DNA from: a virus
Direction: 5' to 3' (one strand)
Virus record (IMG/VR): IMGVR_UViG_3300024502_000010
Span: 140,830 to 204,829 of that record
Length of the DNA: 64,000 nucleotides
Part shown: positions 32,273 to 40,493 of the stretch, in pieces
Numbering within the stretch: position 1 is the first letter of the stretch
Layout: every line of letters begins with the position of its first letter
The notes under the pieces: model-generated
Seen by the model: the letters and a program-made list of their open reading frames with translations, nothing else
Told to the model about the DNA's origin: nothing
Database searches by the model: none
Program-made: the position numbers and the translations under genes

Positions 32273-32932
32273 TTAGGTATTTATGAAAACTCTACCATAC
32301 CAAAAACCACTTGGAACTTCATCAATAGAGTTTATGTATTTGTTTTCATTTCCATTTGTAATCCACTTTTTACCATAACAAGGATTTTTCTCACCAAGTT
32401 TTGCCTCAATATGTTTTCTTTTTGTTTCTGGATTTTGATGAGATTTGAGTGCTGCCTGTCTATGGTTCTCAACTACTTCTGGACGATTGTGTGCTTTCTT
32501 TCCAACTCTACTTTTTAGTTTTCTCATTTCTGGATTACTCAAAGTTCTAATCAAGTTTTTTCTTGCTTTCTCTTTGAGTTTTGGATTACTCATAGGATTG
32601 TATTCTGTTTTCATCAACTCACTTCTTTTCTTGTTTGCTTCTTCACCAGCACCTTTATTACAATAAAATCCAGTAGAAGTTTGTTTTGCCCTATTAGCAA
32701 AGTGTGGATTTTTATCTACTTCATAAAAATCGTGGAGAGCACATTCTGCTTCAAGTGCTTCTTCAACACTCCCAAAAGTTTCTAATATTATTTTTTGAGT
32801 TGGATTGAAAGTTTTATCTTTGAAACTTCCAAAATAACTTACATCTTCTTCTGGAAGACATTTACATTCTCTTTTTCCAATATAACCTCTTCCATATTCC
32901 TCATAGGAATAATACACATAAAAGTGTTTCAT
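32273..32932 (-). CDS. GIY-YIG homing endonuclease with NUMOD3-like repeats
   Basis: The 219-residue protein has FYVYYSYEEYGRGYIGKRECKC (GIY-YIG core with catalytic Tyr/Arg), EALEAECALHDFYEV (the catalytic Glu region) and a DNA-binding C-terminus of NUMOD3-type blocks (NPMSNPKLKEKARKN, SNPEMRKLKSRVG, HQNPETKRKHIEAKLGEKNPCYGKKW). It is the Seg type of T4-like free-standing endonuclease. Leader has a hairpin-enclosed late promoter. Confidence 0.92.
   Translation of the reverse strand: MKHFYVYYSYEEYGRGYIGKRECKCLPEEDVSYFGSFKDKTFNPTQKIILETFGSVEEALEAECALHDFYEVDKNPHFANRAKQTSTGFYCNKGAGEEANKKRSELMKTEYNPMSNPKLKEKARKNLIRTLSNPEMRKLKSRVGKKAHNRPEVVENHRQAALKSHQNPETKRKHIEAKLGEKNPCYGKKWITNGNENKYINSIDEVPSGFWYGRVFINT
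32278..32285 (-). promoter_or_regulatory. Late-promoter variant CATAAATA
   Basis: CATAAATA lies 20 bases before the ATG of the 400-aa basic protein and inside the 3' end of the GIY-YIG gene. Confidence 0.45.
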
Positions 32933-32941
32933 ACTACTCTA

Positions 32942-33016
32942 ACTTGCTGACATTACTATTTATACAAGAAAGGAGTGCCGAAGCACTCCAATCCCACCTG
33001 AAAAGTGTCAGCAAGT
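32942..33016 (-). promoter_or_regulatory. Terminator plus late promoter enclosed by an inverted repeat (GIY-YIG gene)
   Basis: ACTTGCTGACA (minus strand, 33016-33006) and TGTCAGCAAGT (32952-32942) form a perfect 11-bp repeat. Between them are a UUCG-loop terminator, GGAGTGC/GCACTCC (32972-32989), and the exact late promoter TATAAATA (32957-32964). The 3' arm ends ten bases before the ATG. Same layout as at 29518 and 54716. Confidence 0.7.
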
Positions 33017-33029
33017 CAGGTAAAGTTAT

Positions 33030-33683
33030 TTAGACATCAGCAAGAACCAATCGTTTAGCATAGTCATAAGCATATTGTGTTCTTGCTCCATGGTGTCCCC
33101 ATCCAATCCATTCGTAGGCATAATTCATATACCTATCAATAGATTTTCCAGAAACTTTCATTCTGTTTTCAATACTCTTCCATTGTGGTTCAGTAGTAAT
33201 ATACCGAAGTTGAGTATCAGCAGTAGAAGGATTACCTCCTATTTTTTTAGCAAAAGCACCCAGTCCATAATAACGAGAAGCAGAAGTAAATTGTATCAAA
33301 CCATAACCTCTTCCACAATTATAGTATGAGGTTCTACTACCACCTTCACAAATGTTAGGCACGAATGTTGATTCCTGTCTAATATTGCCCATGATGGTAG
33401 CAAGGGCGTTTCTGTCTCTAATACCACGATCCTGGAAAAATGCCAGGGTAGCATTCTCATGTTCATTACACCCTTTACAAATTAGTCTTTTCTCTTTTGG
33501 CTTTGGTGGTGCAACCTCTAGGATTGCTGTCTTCTCGGGTTCAAACTCTTTAATAATAGAATAAGGTTTTTCATCCACTGGGGGAGGAGGACCTTGCAGT
33601 TTATAACTAGAGAAAGGCAGTGATGCCGTATTGGTTGTAACCATTGCTAAAAGAGGAACGGCTACAGTAAAGAAGTTTAGCAT
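33030..33683 (-). CDS. Tail-lysozyme-domain protein with N-terminal membrane anchor
   Basis: The 217-residue protein starts at MLNFF (33683). Residues about 2-20 form a signal anchor; a Pro/Lys linker follows (PPPPVDEKP); the C-terminal 130 residues match the phage tail lysozyme fold (NATLAFFQDRGIRDRNALATIMGNIRQES, GYGLIQFTSASRY, WKSIENRM). Catalytic Glu is probably in the IRQES motif. Peptidoglycan cleavage at entry or lysis is expected. Confidence 0.83.
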   Translation of the reverse strand: MLNFFTVAVPLLAMVTTNTASLPFSSYKLQGPPPPVDEKPYSIIKEFEPEKTAILEVAPPKPKEKRLICKGCNEHENATLAFFQDRGIRDRNALATIMGNIRQESTFVPNICEGGSRTSYYNCGRGYGLIQFTSASRYYGLGAFAKKIGGNPSTADTQLRYITTEPQWKSIENRMKVSGKSIDRYMNYAYEWIGWGHHGARTQYAYDYAKRLVLADV

Positions 33684-33780
33684 TAAAATTAATTGAACTC
33701 TACATCCGTATAGAAAGGGGGTACACCCTTTTCTCAAAGGGCACTTTCCACGGCTCTAATTGTCACTCAAAGTCTCATTA

Positions 33781-33806
33781 CAAGAAAACCCACCTTATGG
33801 TGGGTT
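33781..33806 (-). terminator. Intrinsic terminator
   Basis: Stem AACCCACC/GGTGGGTT with loop ATAA, followed by a weak T-run (TTCTTG) on the minus strand. It ends the nrd-distal small-gene operon before the lysozyme gene. Confidence 0.65.
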
Positions 33807-33837
33807 ATAAACATTATAAGTTTTTATTTAGAATCTG

Positions 33838-34020
33838 TCAAGATTCCACTTCTTCAGAAGTTTCTTTGGATTCTGGCTCTGGCAAAGTAACTCCAATTTG
33901 TGTTAGATACTCAATAGCTCCTTGAACTTTCCAAAAAAGTTCTCTGTTTTGATTAATTTCTGATTCAAGTTTAACTCTTTGTTCTAAAAGTTGTTGTAGA
34001 TGTTGCTGCTGTTCTGTCAT
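33838..34020 (-). CDS. Small coiled-coil protein (60 aa)
   Basis: A Gln/Glu/Leu-rich helix (EQQQHLQQLLEQRVKLESEINQNRELFWKVQGAIEYL) forms a coiled coil, with an acidic tail. The start is MTEQQQ at 34020. No family recognised. Confidence 0.6.
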   Translation of the reverse strand: MTEQQQHLQQLLEQRVKLESEINQNRELFWKVQGAIEYLTQIGVTLPEPESKETSEEVES

Positions 34021-34050
34021 TTTTTTTCTCAAATTTTATTAAAAGTTTAT

Positions 34051-34227
34051 TTAGTAATCTTCAGGTTCTAGAGAGACAATCTCAAGTTCATCATCTTCCG
34101 GTTCAATCCACTCATAAAACTCAGCAAGAATTGCGCGTGCATCCTCTTTAGGAATGCTCATATCAGCGGCACGGTCAAGAGACCATGACCTAACATGAGC
34201 AACAATATCTTCAGTCGTTGCGTTCAT
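34051..34227 (-). CDS. Small acidic hypothetical protein (58 aa)
   Basis: I choose the MNATTED start at 34227. The protein is helical and acidic (EDIVAHVRSWSLDRAADMSIPKEDARAILAEFYEWIEPEDDELE). The 59 codons upstream overlap the nuclease-like gene and are probably not used. Function unknown. Confidence 0.55.
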   Translation of the reverse strand: MNATTEDIVAHVRSWSLDRAADMSIPKEDARAILAEFYEWIEPEDDELEIVSLEPEDY

Positions 34228-34654
34228 AATAGTCCTTTCGGAAGTACCTGTTGAGGATGTTGCTATTGTAGTATCTGGGCACTCCACTGTCAAGGGATTC
34301 TGTGAGAACATTGTTGAAGAAGAGTTGCCTTGTTTCTTCAAAGTTTGTTTTGCCCTTTGTTTTATGTAATGATAAAATAGTGCGCGTAAAATTCTCCCTA
34401 CCATATTTCTCTATATCTTCTTTGAGTTCTGGACATGAACCATAGTATTTTTTCCAATCAGATTCTGCCTTAACCTTTCTAGATTTTCCTCTCGGTGTGC
34501 GGAAGCTCCAGAAATATTTTCGACCAATATAGTCACGATTAGTTTTGTTGCAATGAATATGATATACGAAACCAAAATAATCCTGAATATCACTCGAACC
34601 AAATTCTTTTCCATTGTAGGTCCAAGGATTCTCATAGTCAATATCTGTACTCAT
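34211..34654 (-). CDS. GIY-YIG-like putative endonuclease
   Basis: The 147-residue protein starts MSTDID (ATG 34654; further upstream frame begins only with TTG). FGFVYHIHCNKTNRDYIGRKYFWSFRTPRGKSRKVKAESDWKKYYGS resembles the Y-x-(9-12)-YIG-R/K core of GIY-YIG nucleases, with EKYGRENFTRTIL following. No late-promoter hairpin is present, unlike the three other endonuclease genes. Family assignment is moderate. Confidence 0.6.
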   Translation of the reverse strand: MSTDIDYENPWTYNGKEFGSSDIQDYFGFVYHIHCNKTNRDYIGRKYFWSFRTPRGKSRKVKAESDWKKYYGSCPELKEDIEKYGRENFTRTILSLHKTKGKTNFEETRQLFFNNVLTESLDSGVPRYYNSNILNRYFRKDYYERND

Positions 34655-34799
34655 CAATAATATCAAGAACTTCGTTCAGATATTTATGAGCAAGTCCTTT
34701 CATATCCATTTCGGGTCTAATATGATCTTTATAAAGATTGTCTTTTAATTTCAAAACACGAACTTTAATTTCATCTTTAGTCAGTTGATTTTTAGACAT
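34638..34799 (-). CDS. 53-aa helical hypothetical protein
   Basis: ATG 34799 to TGA 34638. Charged helical protein (KNQLTKDEIKVRVLKLKDNLYKDHIRPEM, KYLNEVLDIIDEYRY). Overlaps the next gene by 17 bases and follows a terminator, so it heads a small operon. No family recognised. Confidence 0.55.
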   Translation of the reverse strand: MSKNQLTKDEIKVRVLKLKDNLYKDHIRPEMDMKGLAHKYLNEVLDIIDEYRY

Positions 34800-34825
34800 A
34801 AAAAAGGGGAAGGATAACTTCCCCT
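34800..34825 (-). terminator. Intrinsic terminator after the nrd operon
   Basis: Stem GGGGAAG/CTTCCCC with a 5-base loop and a T-tract of six on the minus strand. Confidence 0.85.
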
Positions 34826-34837
34826 ATCTATATGAGA

Positions 34838-34987
34838 TTAAGTATTCTCACCTAACCATTCTTTGCAAAAGTCATAATCTCCAAACATAAACTCATCACA
34901 TTCTGCTGCTTCTTTGTATGCGTTCAGAATTTCCTGTTCACACCATTCATCATAATTGGAATCCTGCGAAAGTATTTTTGGTAACAT
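34838..34987 (-). CDS. 49-aa acidic protein overlapping the nrdB 3' end
   Basis: ATG 34987 lies within nrdB (38-base overlap, different frame), stop at 34838. Peptide (SQDSNYDEWCEQEILNAYKEAAECDEFMFGDYDFCKEWLGENT) is acidic with three Cys. It lies between nrdB and the terminator. Coding is likely from the open frame and position; function unknown. Confidence 0.5.
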   Translation of the reverse strand: MLPKILSQDSNYDEWCEQEILNAYKEAAECDEFMFGDYDFCKEWLGENT

Positions 34988-36140
34988 CTTGTTTGATTCC
35001 GCCGACTACATAACTCTCGACTTCCGTTTCCTGGGGAGCAACCTGGAGACCTTTAGAGGAAATCCAGTGCTGTGTCCAAGGAAGTGGATTATTGTTTGCT
35101 GAAATATCGTATTGGGGTTTTAGTCCAATTGCTTTAAGTCTTCTATTTGCTACCCATTCAACATATTGTTGAAGAAGTTTGTCGTTTAATCCAATCATGC
35201 TGCCATCTTTGAACAGATAATCTGCCCATTTCTTCTCTTCGTTTACAGCACGATCAAACATCTTATAAGTCCATTCCTCTTCTTCTTTCATAATCTTTTG
35301 CATTTCTGGATCATCACCTTCTCTCCACTTATTCAGAATGTTCTGAGTAAGTGCTAAGTGTTGGTTTTCATCTCTTGCGATAAGAGAGATGATTTTAGCA
35401 GATCCTTCCATAAGCTTAAGTTCACCAAAGGCGAAACTACAAGCAAAACTAACGTAGAAGCGAATACCTTCAAGAATATTAACGTTTGCGACTGCTCTGT
35501 ACAGTTTTCGTTTGACATCATTGAGATTTTCCCTTGCGTATGTGACTCCTTCAAGTTGTTGCTTCCAAGTTTCGGAAGTACCATAATTCTGTGCAGATTG
35601 AATAAAGTCATCATAAGACTCTGTGACGCTCTTAGCACGTTCCAGAATACGCTCATCACCAATAATAGTATCAAACACCTCAGATGGGTCTGAATATACG
35701 TTCTTGATAATGTAAGTGTATGAGCGACTATGGATCATCTCCATAAATCCCCACACTTCCATACATGCTTCTAACTCAGGGAGTGAGCAGTATGGAATGA
35801 ATGCCATACCAGGACCACGACCCTGAACAGAATCAAGCATAATCTGATACTTCAGGTTAGAAGTATAAATGTGCTTCTGTTCAGGGCGAAGTGTTTGATA
35901 ATCTCCACGATCCTTCTGGAGAGACACCTCTTCGGGTCTCCAGAAGTATCCAAGTTGCTGAGTGGTTAGTTTATCAAAAATAGGATATTTGTATGAATCG
36001 TATCTTTGAACCCCAAGTGGTTTACCAAAAAACATTGGTTGTTTTTTGGTGTCAACTTTTTCAGTATTAAAAACAGTCATTCCTTTAATATTTGTTTGAG
36101 GTTCTTCTGTTGAAGAAATTTTAAACTGCACAGGATTCAC
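34950..36140 (-). CDS. nrdB: Ribonucleotide reductase class Ia, beta subunit
   Basis: The 396-residue R2 protein houses the di-iron tyrosyl radical. Seen: LELEACMEVWGFMEMIHSRSYTYI (E/E-x2-H iron ligands), the ARENLNDVKRKLYRAV helix, EGIRFYVSFACSFAF and IARDENQHLALTQ. The GTG start at 36140 follows a strong Shine-Dalgarno (GAGGAGGG) inside nrdA's end; an ATG 20 codons later is the alternative. It makes dNTPs with NrdA. Confidence 0.95.
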   Translation of the reverse strand: MNPVQFKISSTEEPQTNIKGMTVFNTEKVDTKKQPMFFGKPLGVQRYDSYKYPIFDKLTTQQLGYFWRPEEVSLQKDRGDYQTLRPEQKHIYTSNLKYQIMLDSVQGRGPGMAFIPYCSLPELEACMEVWGFMEMIHSRSYTYIIKNVYSDPSEVFDTIIGDERILERAKSVTESYDDFIQSAQNYGTSETWKQQLEGVTYARENLNDVKRKLYRAVANVNILEGIRFYVSFACSFAFGELKLMEGSAKIISLIARDENQHLALTQNILNKWREGDDPEMQKIMKEEEEWTYKMFDRAVNEEKKWADYLFKDGSMIGLNDKLLQQYVEWVANRRLKAIGLKPQYDISANNNPLPWTQHWISSKGLQVAPQETEVESYVVGGIKQDVTKNTFAGFQL

Positions 36141-38418
36141 ACTCTCCCTCCTCTACTGAACTTAACTCACTTAACAAATCTTGAAGATTGGGTTTCTCTT
36201 CTACTACCTCATCAGTTTTAATATCATAAGTGTTTTGGTAGTAAGAAGTCTTCCACCCGTACTTGTATGTAGTCAAAAAGTCTTGTGCCATCACGGACAC
36301 TGGGACTTCATTATCCGTATAATTCTCCGGGTTATAGGACCAGTTGCCTGAGATTGCTTGGTCAAAGAATTTTTGCATCACAGCAACAATATTAATATAA
36401 CCACGGTTACTAGGCATATCCCAAAGAAGCGTATACGCATTCTTGAGGGTATGATACTGTGGAACAATCTGTTTGAGTGGTCCCTTTTTACTTTTCTTAA
36501 CGGACAAGAATCCGCGAGGAGGTTCAATTCCATTGGTTGCATTTGACACAACGGAACTGCTCTCCGAAGGCATTTGTGCGGACAGTGTTGAGTGCCTGAG
36601 ACCGTGTTCCAAGATGGATGCTCTAAGAGTTTCCCAATCATGCTGAAGTTGAACAGAAGAAATTTCATCTACATCTTTTTTGTAAGTATCAATTGGAAGA
36701 ATTCCATCAGCATACTTAGTGCGACCAAAGTATTCGCAATATCCTTTTTCTTTAGCAAGTTGATTAGATGCTTTTAGAAGATAATACTGGAATGATTCGG
36801 ATAAACCATGAACTGCATCCCATGCTTCTTGGGAATCATAATTAAACCCAAGTTTTGCCAAATAGTGCGCTAACCCTATAAACCCTATACCAAGAGAACG
36901 ACGCGCCTTGGTGGCGATTTCTGCCGCATCCACGGGGTAATTTTGATAATCAATCAACTCATCCAAACCGCGAACAGAAAGGTCACAAAGTTCTTCAAGT
37001 TCTTCATCAGACTTTACCTTTCCAACATTAATTGCAGAAAGAATGCAAAGTGCAATCTCACCCATCTTGTCATCAATATGCTGAAGAGGGTCTGTTGGAA
37101 GAGTAATCTCTTGACAAAGATTACTCATATTAACTTTGTCTTTAAAAGAAGAATGAGAATTGCAGTGGTCAATATTCATAATGTAGACTCGACCCGTCTC
37201 TGCGCGTTCTTTAAGAAGGCTAAGGATGAGTTCTTGTGCTTTAATAGTTTTTTTCGCAATGGACGGATCTTTTTCATATTGTACGTAGAGAGAATCAAAC
37301 TCAGGGAGTCCAAAGCTATCATAAAGTCCAGGGACATCATGTGGAGAGAAAAGCGTGATCTCACCGTCTTGAATAAATCTTTCATAGAACAACTTGCTAA
37401 TTTGAATGGAGTAATCAAGTTTGCGGACACGATTATCTTCCGTTCCCTTGTTATTCTTAAGGACTAAAATATCTTCTATTTCTTGGTGCCAGATTGGGAA
37501 GTGGACTGTCGCGGATCCACCTCGTATGCCATTCTGCGTGCAACATCTGACAGTTGCTTCAAACTTCTTGAGAAATGGTACAACACCCGTGTGTTGAACT
37601 TCTCCCCCTCTGATTTTGCTGTTGATGCCACGGATCCTACCAGCGTTGATGCCGATTCCCGCCCTCTGTGCAACGTATCGACCAATAGCCATATCACTGC
37701 TAAAGATAGAATCGAGGGTGTCATCAACATCAACAAGAACACAACTAGCAAATTGTCGAAGTGGCGTTCTAACTCCTGCCATGATGGGAGTTGGGATGTT
37801 GATTTTGTGTTTGGAGATTGCGTCATAATACCTCTTTACATATGACATTCTAGTTTCTTTTGGATACTCAGCAAAGATAGTCAAAGCAATCATCATATAC
37901 ATGAACTGCGGAGTTTCATATACTCCACCGCCGCTTCTATCTTGCACAAGGTACTTATCAACGACTTGACGTAAACCCGCATAAGTGAAGAGATAGTCGC
38001 GGTCATGATCAATATATGAATCAGCCCTATCAATCTCTTCTTTCGAGTACTTATTGAAAATGTCATTATCATAAACTTCATGATTAACACATTGGTAAAT
38101 GTGTTGCTCTAGAGTTGGGAGTTCTTTCATCTTTCCATAAAGTTGCTTACGAACAGCAAACAAAAGAAGACGAGCAGCAACATACTGATAATTTGGATGA
38201 TCCAAATCAATCAAGTCACTAGCAGAGCGAATCAAAATTTCCTGAATCTCCCCCGTAGTAATACCATCATAAAATTGAATGCCAGAAGTCATTTCAACTT
38301 GACTCGCAGATACACCTGCAAGACCCTTACATGCCTCTTCGACCATCAAATGCATCTTGTCTAAGTCAAGAGACTCAATTCGACCATCACGCTTTTTAAC
38401 CTTTGTACCGTTGCTCAT
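36121..38418 (-). CDS. nrdA: Ribonucleotide reductase class Ia, alpha subunit
   Basis: The 765-residue R1 protein has an ATP-cone N-terminus (KVKKRDGRIESLDLDKMH), substrate-site Cys in ASCVLVDVDD, radical-site NMSNLCQEI region, SAQMPSESSSVVSNATNGIEPP, and a C-terminal redox pair CESCAV. It reduces ribonucleoside diphosphates. Overlaps nrdB by 20 bases and gp61 by 4. Operon promoter at 39408. Confidence 0.96.
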   Translation of the reverse strand: MSNGTKVKKRDGRIESLDLDKMHLMVEEACKGLAGVSASQVEMTSGIQFYDGITTGEIQEILIRSASDLIDLDHPNYQYVAARLLLFAVRKQLYGKMKELPTLEQHIYQCVNHEVYDNDIFNKYSKEEIDRADSYIDHDRDYLFTYAGLRQVVDKYLVQDRSGGGVYETPQFMYMMIALTIFAEYPKETRMSYVKRYYDAISKHKINIPTPIMAGVRTPLRQFASCVLVDVDDTLDSIFSSDMAIGRYVAQRAGIGINAGRIRGINSKIRGGEVQHTGVVPFLKKFEATVRCCTQNGIRGGSATVHFPIWHQEIEDILVLKNNKGTEDNRVRKLDYSIQISKLFYERFIQDGEITLFSPHDVPGLYDSFGLPEFDSLYVQYEKDPSIAKKTIKAQELILSLLKERAETGRVYIMNIDHCNSHSSFKDKVNMSNLCQEITLPTDPLQHIDDKMGEIALCILSAINVGKVKSDEELEELCDLSVRGLDELIDYQNYPVDAAEIATKARRSLGIGFIGLAHYLAKLGFNYDSQEAWDAVHGLSESFQYYLLKASNQLAKEKGYCEYFGRTKYADGILPIDTYKKDVDEISSVQLQHDWETLRASILEHGLRHSTLSAQMPSESSSVVSNATNGIEPPRGFLSVKKSKKGPLKQIVPQYHTLKNAYTLLWDMPSNRGYINIVAVMQKFFDQAISGNWSYNPENYTDNEVPVSVMAQDFLTTYKYGWKTSYYQNTYDIKTDEVVEEKPNLQDLLSELSSVEEGECESCAV

Positions 38419-39383
38419 ATTTTCTTCCAGGTAGTAAATTTAAGTTTTGCTTCTAATCCAGAGTAAGTATTTGATTCTATCACAGACTGAACATCTAGTC
38501 CAGATAAAACCATATCATTAATATCTTTTTCTTTTATTCTTGAGGGCCAGATGACAACTTTTTGTCCACTACTAATAACTCTGGAGATTCTAGAGTGGAT
38601 TTCTGCATTACGTGGTTCGTTATCGTATATCCAAACACAATCGCGAATATTCCACTTAGTAATATCACCGTCAGCTCCGCAAAGAGCAATCGAGTTGCGA
38701 ATGAAAGTTGAGTCGAATGGACCTTCGGTGATGTAGACAGTTTCACTTTTTTGGACTTCATCGAGACCATAGATTTTTGGTGCGTCATCGTTAAGCATTA
38801 CTGTAATGTATTTTACCTTGCTGGGACCAAGTGCTCTTCCCTGAAACCCGACTAGATTATTTTGATAGAACAAAGGAATGATAATCCTTGGTTCATCTTT
38901 ATCTGTGCTGTCGAATGTTTGGTGAAGAGAGTTAGTCCACTCCTTAAATTTTTCGGCGTAATAATAGTTATCTGGATTTAATTTTCTACTTTCCAAATAA
39001 CTCTTTGCGTCAGTATTTGCTGATGCTTTAGGTAGATTTAATTTTGGTTTGAACTTAGGTGCCTCAAATTTAAATACTGGTTCTTCTACAGTAAAGTTTT
39101 TTCCAGTATGACCTTCCTTAAACTTTTCAAATGTATATTGTTTGTATATTGCAGTATCAATTTGTTTTAAAAAGTTATTAAAGGATATATTGAGACCGCA
39201 ATTGTGACATTTAAAATTTGTATTATTTTTTACCTGATACAAATATCCCCTTGCTTTATTCTTATTCTTTTGAGAATCTCCACAAATAGGACAACGAAAA
39301 TTATAAAGGTTGTGCTTTACCTTTTTAAATTTTTGAAATCTGGAAGAAATCAAATTGATGTATTTAACATCAACAAAATCCAT
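38415..39383 (-). CDS. 61: DNA primase (T4 gp61-like, DnaG type)
   Basis: The 322-residue primase has an N-terminal zinc ribbon (CPICGDSQ...CHNCG, residues about 31-64) and a TOPRIM domain (VYITEGPFDSTFI with catalytic Glu; VWIYDNEPRN; KEKDINDMVLSG). Works with the gp41 helicase (48 kb) in lagging-strand priming. First gene of gp61-nrdA-nrdB. Confidence 0.9.
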   Translation of the reverse strand: MDFVDVKYINLISSRFQKFKKVKHNLYNFRCPICGDSQKNKNKARGYLYQVKNNTNFKCHNCGLNISFNNFLKQIDTAIYKQYTFEKFKEGHTGKNFTVEEPVFKFEAPKFKPKLNLPKASANTDAKSYLESRKLNPDNYYYAEKFKEWTNSLHQTFDSTDKDEPRIIIPLFYQNNLVGFQGRALGPSKVKYITVMLNDDAPKIYGLDEVQKSETVYITEGPFDSTFIRNSIALCGADGDITKWNIRDCVWIYDNEPRNAEIHSRISRVISSGQKVVIWPSRIKEKDINDMVLSGLDVQSVIESNTYSGLEAKLKFTTWKKI

Positions 39384-39407
39384 GACAATACACTTAGGAG
39401 TCTACTT

Positions 39408-39435
39408 ATTCTACCAGATTATTGAGTCTTGTCAA
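39408..39435 (-). promoter_or_regulatory. Sigma70 promoter of the gp61-nrdAB operon
   Basis: TTGACA (39430-39435), 16 bases, TAGAAT (39408-39413), about 25 bases before the gp61 ATG. Host-type early promoter. Confidence 0.75.
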
Positions 39436-39440
39436 TACAC

Positions 39441-39474
39441 AAAACGGTTATGAGAGCGGTCCATTTTATAACCG
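39441..39474 (-). terminator. Intrinsic terminator before the gp61 promoter
   Basis: CGGTTAT/ATAACCG pair over 7 bp with a 16-base loop and are followed by TTTTG on the minus strand; the long loop makes it a moderate case. The 75-base gap to the upstream gene shows nothing else. Confidence 0.55.
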
Positions 39475-39549
39475 AATTTGTTATTTTTTGGAGAGAATAA
39501 ATCGTCGTCTTATTTTTAGTTTTCACTGGCATCTTGTGCCAACACTCAA

Positions 39550-39897
39550 TTATTTATTTCTTACTTGTTCTGTTAGAGAATTTACTGAAGAAGTTATAAA
39601 ATCTGTTACAACTGGAACAAATAATAAAGCAACAGCAACTATACCTGCTGCCATCCATTTAAATCTAGAAAGTTCGTCTACTTTTACTTCCAACTTACCC
39701 ATTTTCTCATTGATATCTTCATCACTTCTGACACAGTTAAAAATTCTTTCGTCATGTACCGCAAGCATCTTACAAATGTTTTGATTAGTTTCACTCAAAG
39801 TTTGGATGGCAGCATCTACACGCTCAACCATTTCCTCATGGATTTTTACTCTTTCTTCAAGAACTGCAACCTTGATCTTTGAGTCTTGTCCAAACAT
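39550..39897 (-). CDS. Coiled-coil protein with C-terminal membrane helix
   Basis: The 115-residue protein has an extended coiled coil (residues about 10-80, KVAVLEERVKIHEEMVERVDAAIQTL) and a transmembrane helix (WMAAGIVAVALLFVPVVTDFI, about 82-102). This hemolysin-XhlA-like layout occurs near phage lysis genes, but family is not sure. Confidence 0.65.
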   Translation of the reverse strand: MFGQDSKIKVAVLEERVKIHEEMVERVDAAIQTLSETNQNICKMLAVHDERIFNCVRSDEDINEKMGKLEVKVDELSRFKWMAAGIVAVALLFVPVVTDFITSSVNSLTEQVRNK

Positions 39898-39901
39898 TAG
39901 T

Positions 39902-40117
39902 TTACTGCGATGGTTTGTTTTTCATCCAGCGTTTGCGGGATCCCACTCCTAAAGATGCATATTTTTTTCTTCTCGTTAAACCCATAACAGGATCAAAACC
40001 AGCAGTTGGACCTTTTGGTTCAGCAGATGCACTAAACCCAGGAGCACCAGCAGAAGAACCAGTTACCATCTGCTCTCTAACTATTTGAATTATCCAGTCC
40101 AATTTCTTCTTTTCCAT
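39902..40117 (-). CDS. Small basic hypothetical protein (71 aa)
   Basis: Gly/Ala/Ser/Pro-rich middle (SSAGAPGFSASAEPKGPTAGFD) and a basic end (RRKKYASLGVGSRKRWMKNK). Overlaps the upstream gene by 41 bases and ends 5 bases before the next. Likely a virion-associated small protein (context only). Confidence 0.55.
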   Translation of the reverse strand: MEKKKLDWIIQIVREQMVTGSSAGAPGFSASAEPKGPTAGFDPVMGLTRRKKYASLGVGSRKRWMKNKPSQ

Positions 40118-40490
40118 TGTAGATTTTATAGAGTTCAGAGAGGCAGTTTATGTCAACTTGAATATCATGTATATAACATTTTGGATATTCGGGTAACCTA
40201 TTAAGAAAAATAATGAAGGTTTTCATGGCAGACCACAACTCTCTTTCTATTTTATAGAAAAGCATTGGAGTTGCTGCCTCCCCAAAAATATTATAAAGAA
40301 TAATAAAATGATTAAGAAGAAGGTGAGTTTTTAACTGACCAGTATTCTTATATCGTTTCAATAATCTTTTAATATATTTGAAATGATTTAAATCCTTTTC
40401 AAAATCTTCTTTGGTTACTGCTTGAGGATTTTCATAATGTTTAATAGCGAATAATATAAAATTATCCTCATTCAACTCATTAAAAATCAT
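40077..40490 (-). CDS. Conserved T4-type hypothetical protein (137 aa)
   Basis: The helical, Leu/Tyr/Phe-rich protein (FILFAIKHYENPQAVTKEDFEKDLNHFKYIKRLLKRY, LLLNHFIILYNIFGEAATPMLFYKI) looks like the DUF7207-type small proteins of T4-like and other phages. I know of no function. It follows the structural gene after 3 bases. Confidence 0.65.
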   Translation of the reverse strand: MIFNELNEDNFILFAIKHYENPQAVTKEDFEKDLNHFKYIKRLLKRYKNTGQLKTHLLLNHFIILYNIFGEAATPMLFYKIERELWSAMKTFIIFLNRLPEYPKCYIHDIQVDINCLSELYKIYNGKEEIGLDNSNS

Positions 40491-40493
40491 AGA

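Noticed and set aside
36121-38418. Intein or intron in nrdA or gp43
   Set aside because: Both proteins have normal length and uninterrupted motifs, despite endonuclease genes elsewhere.
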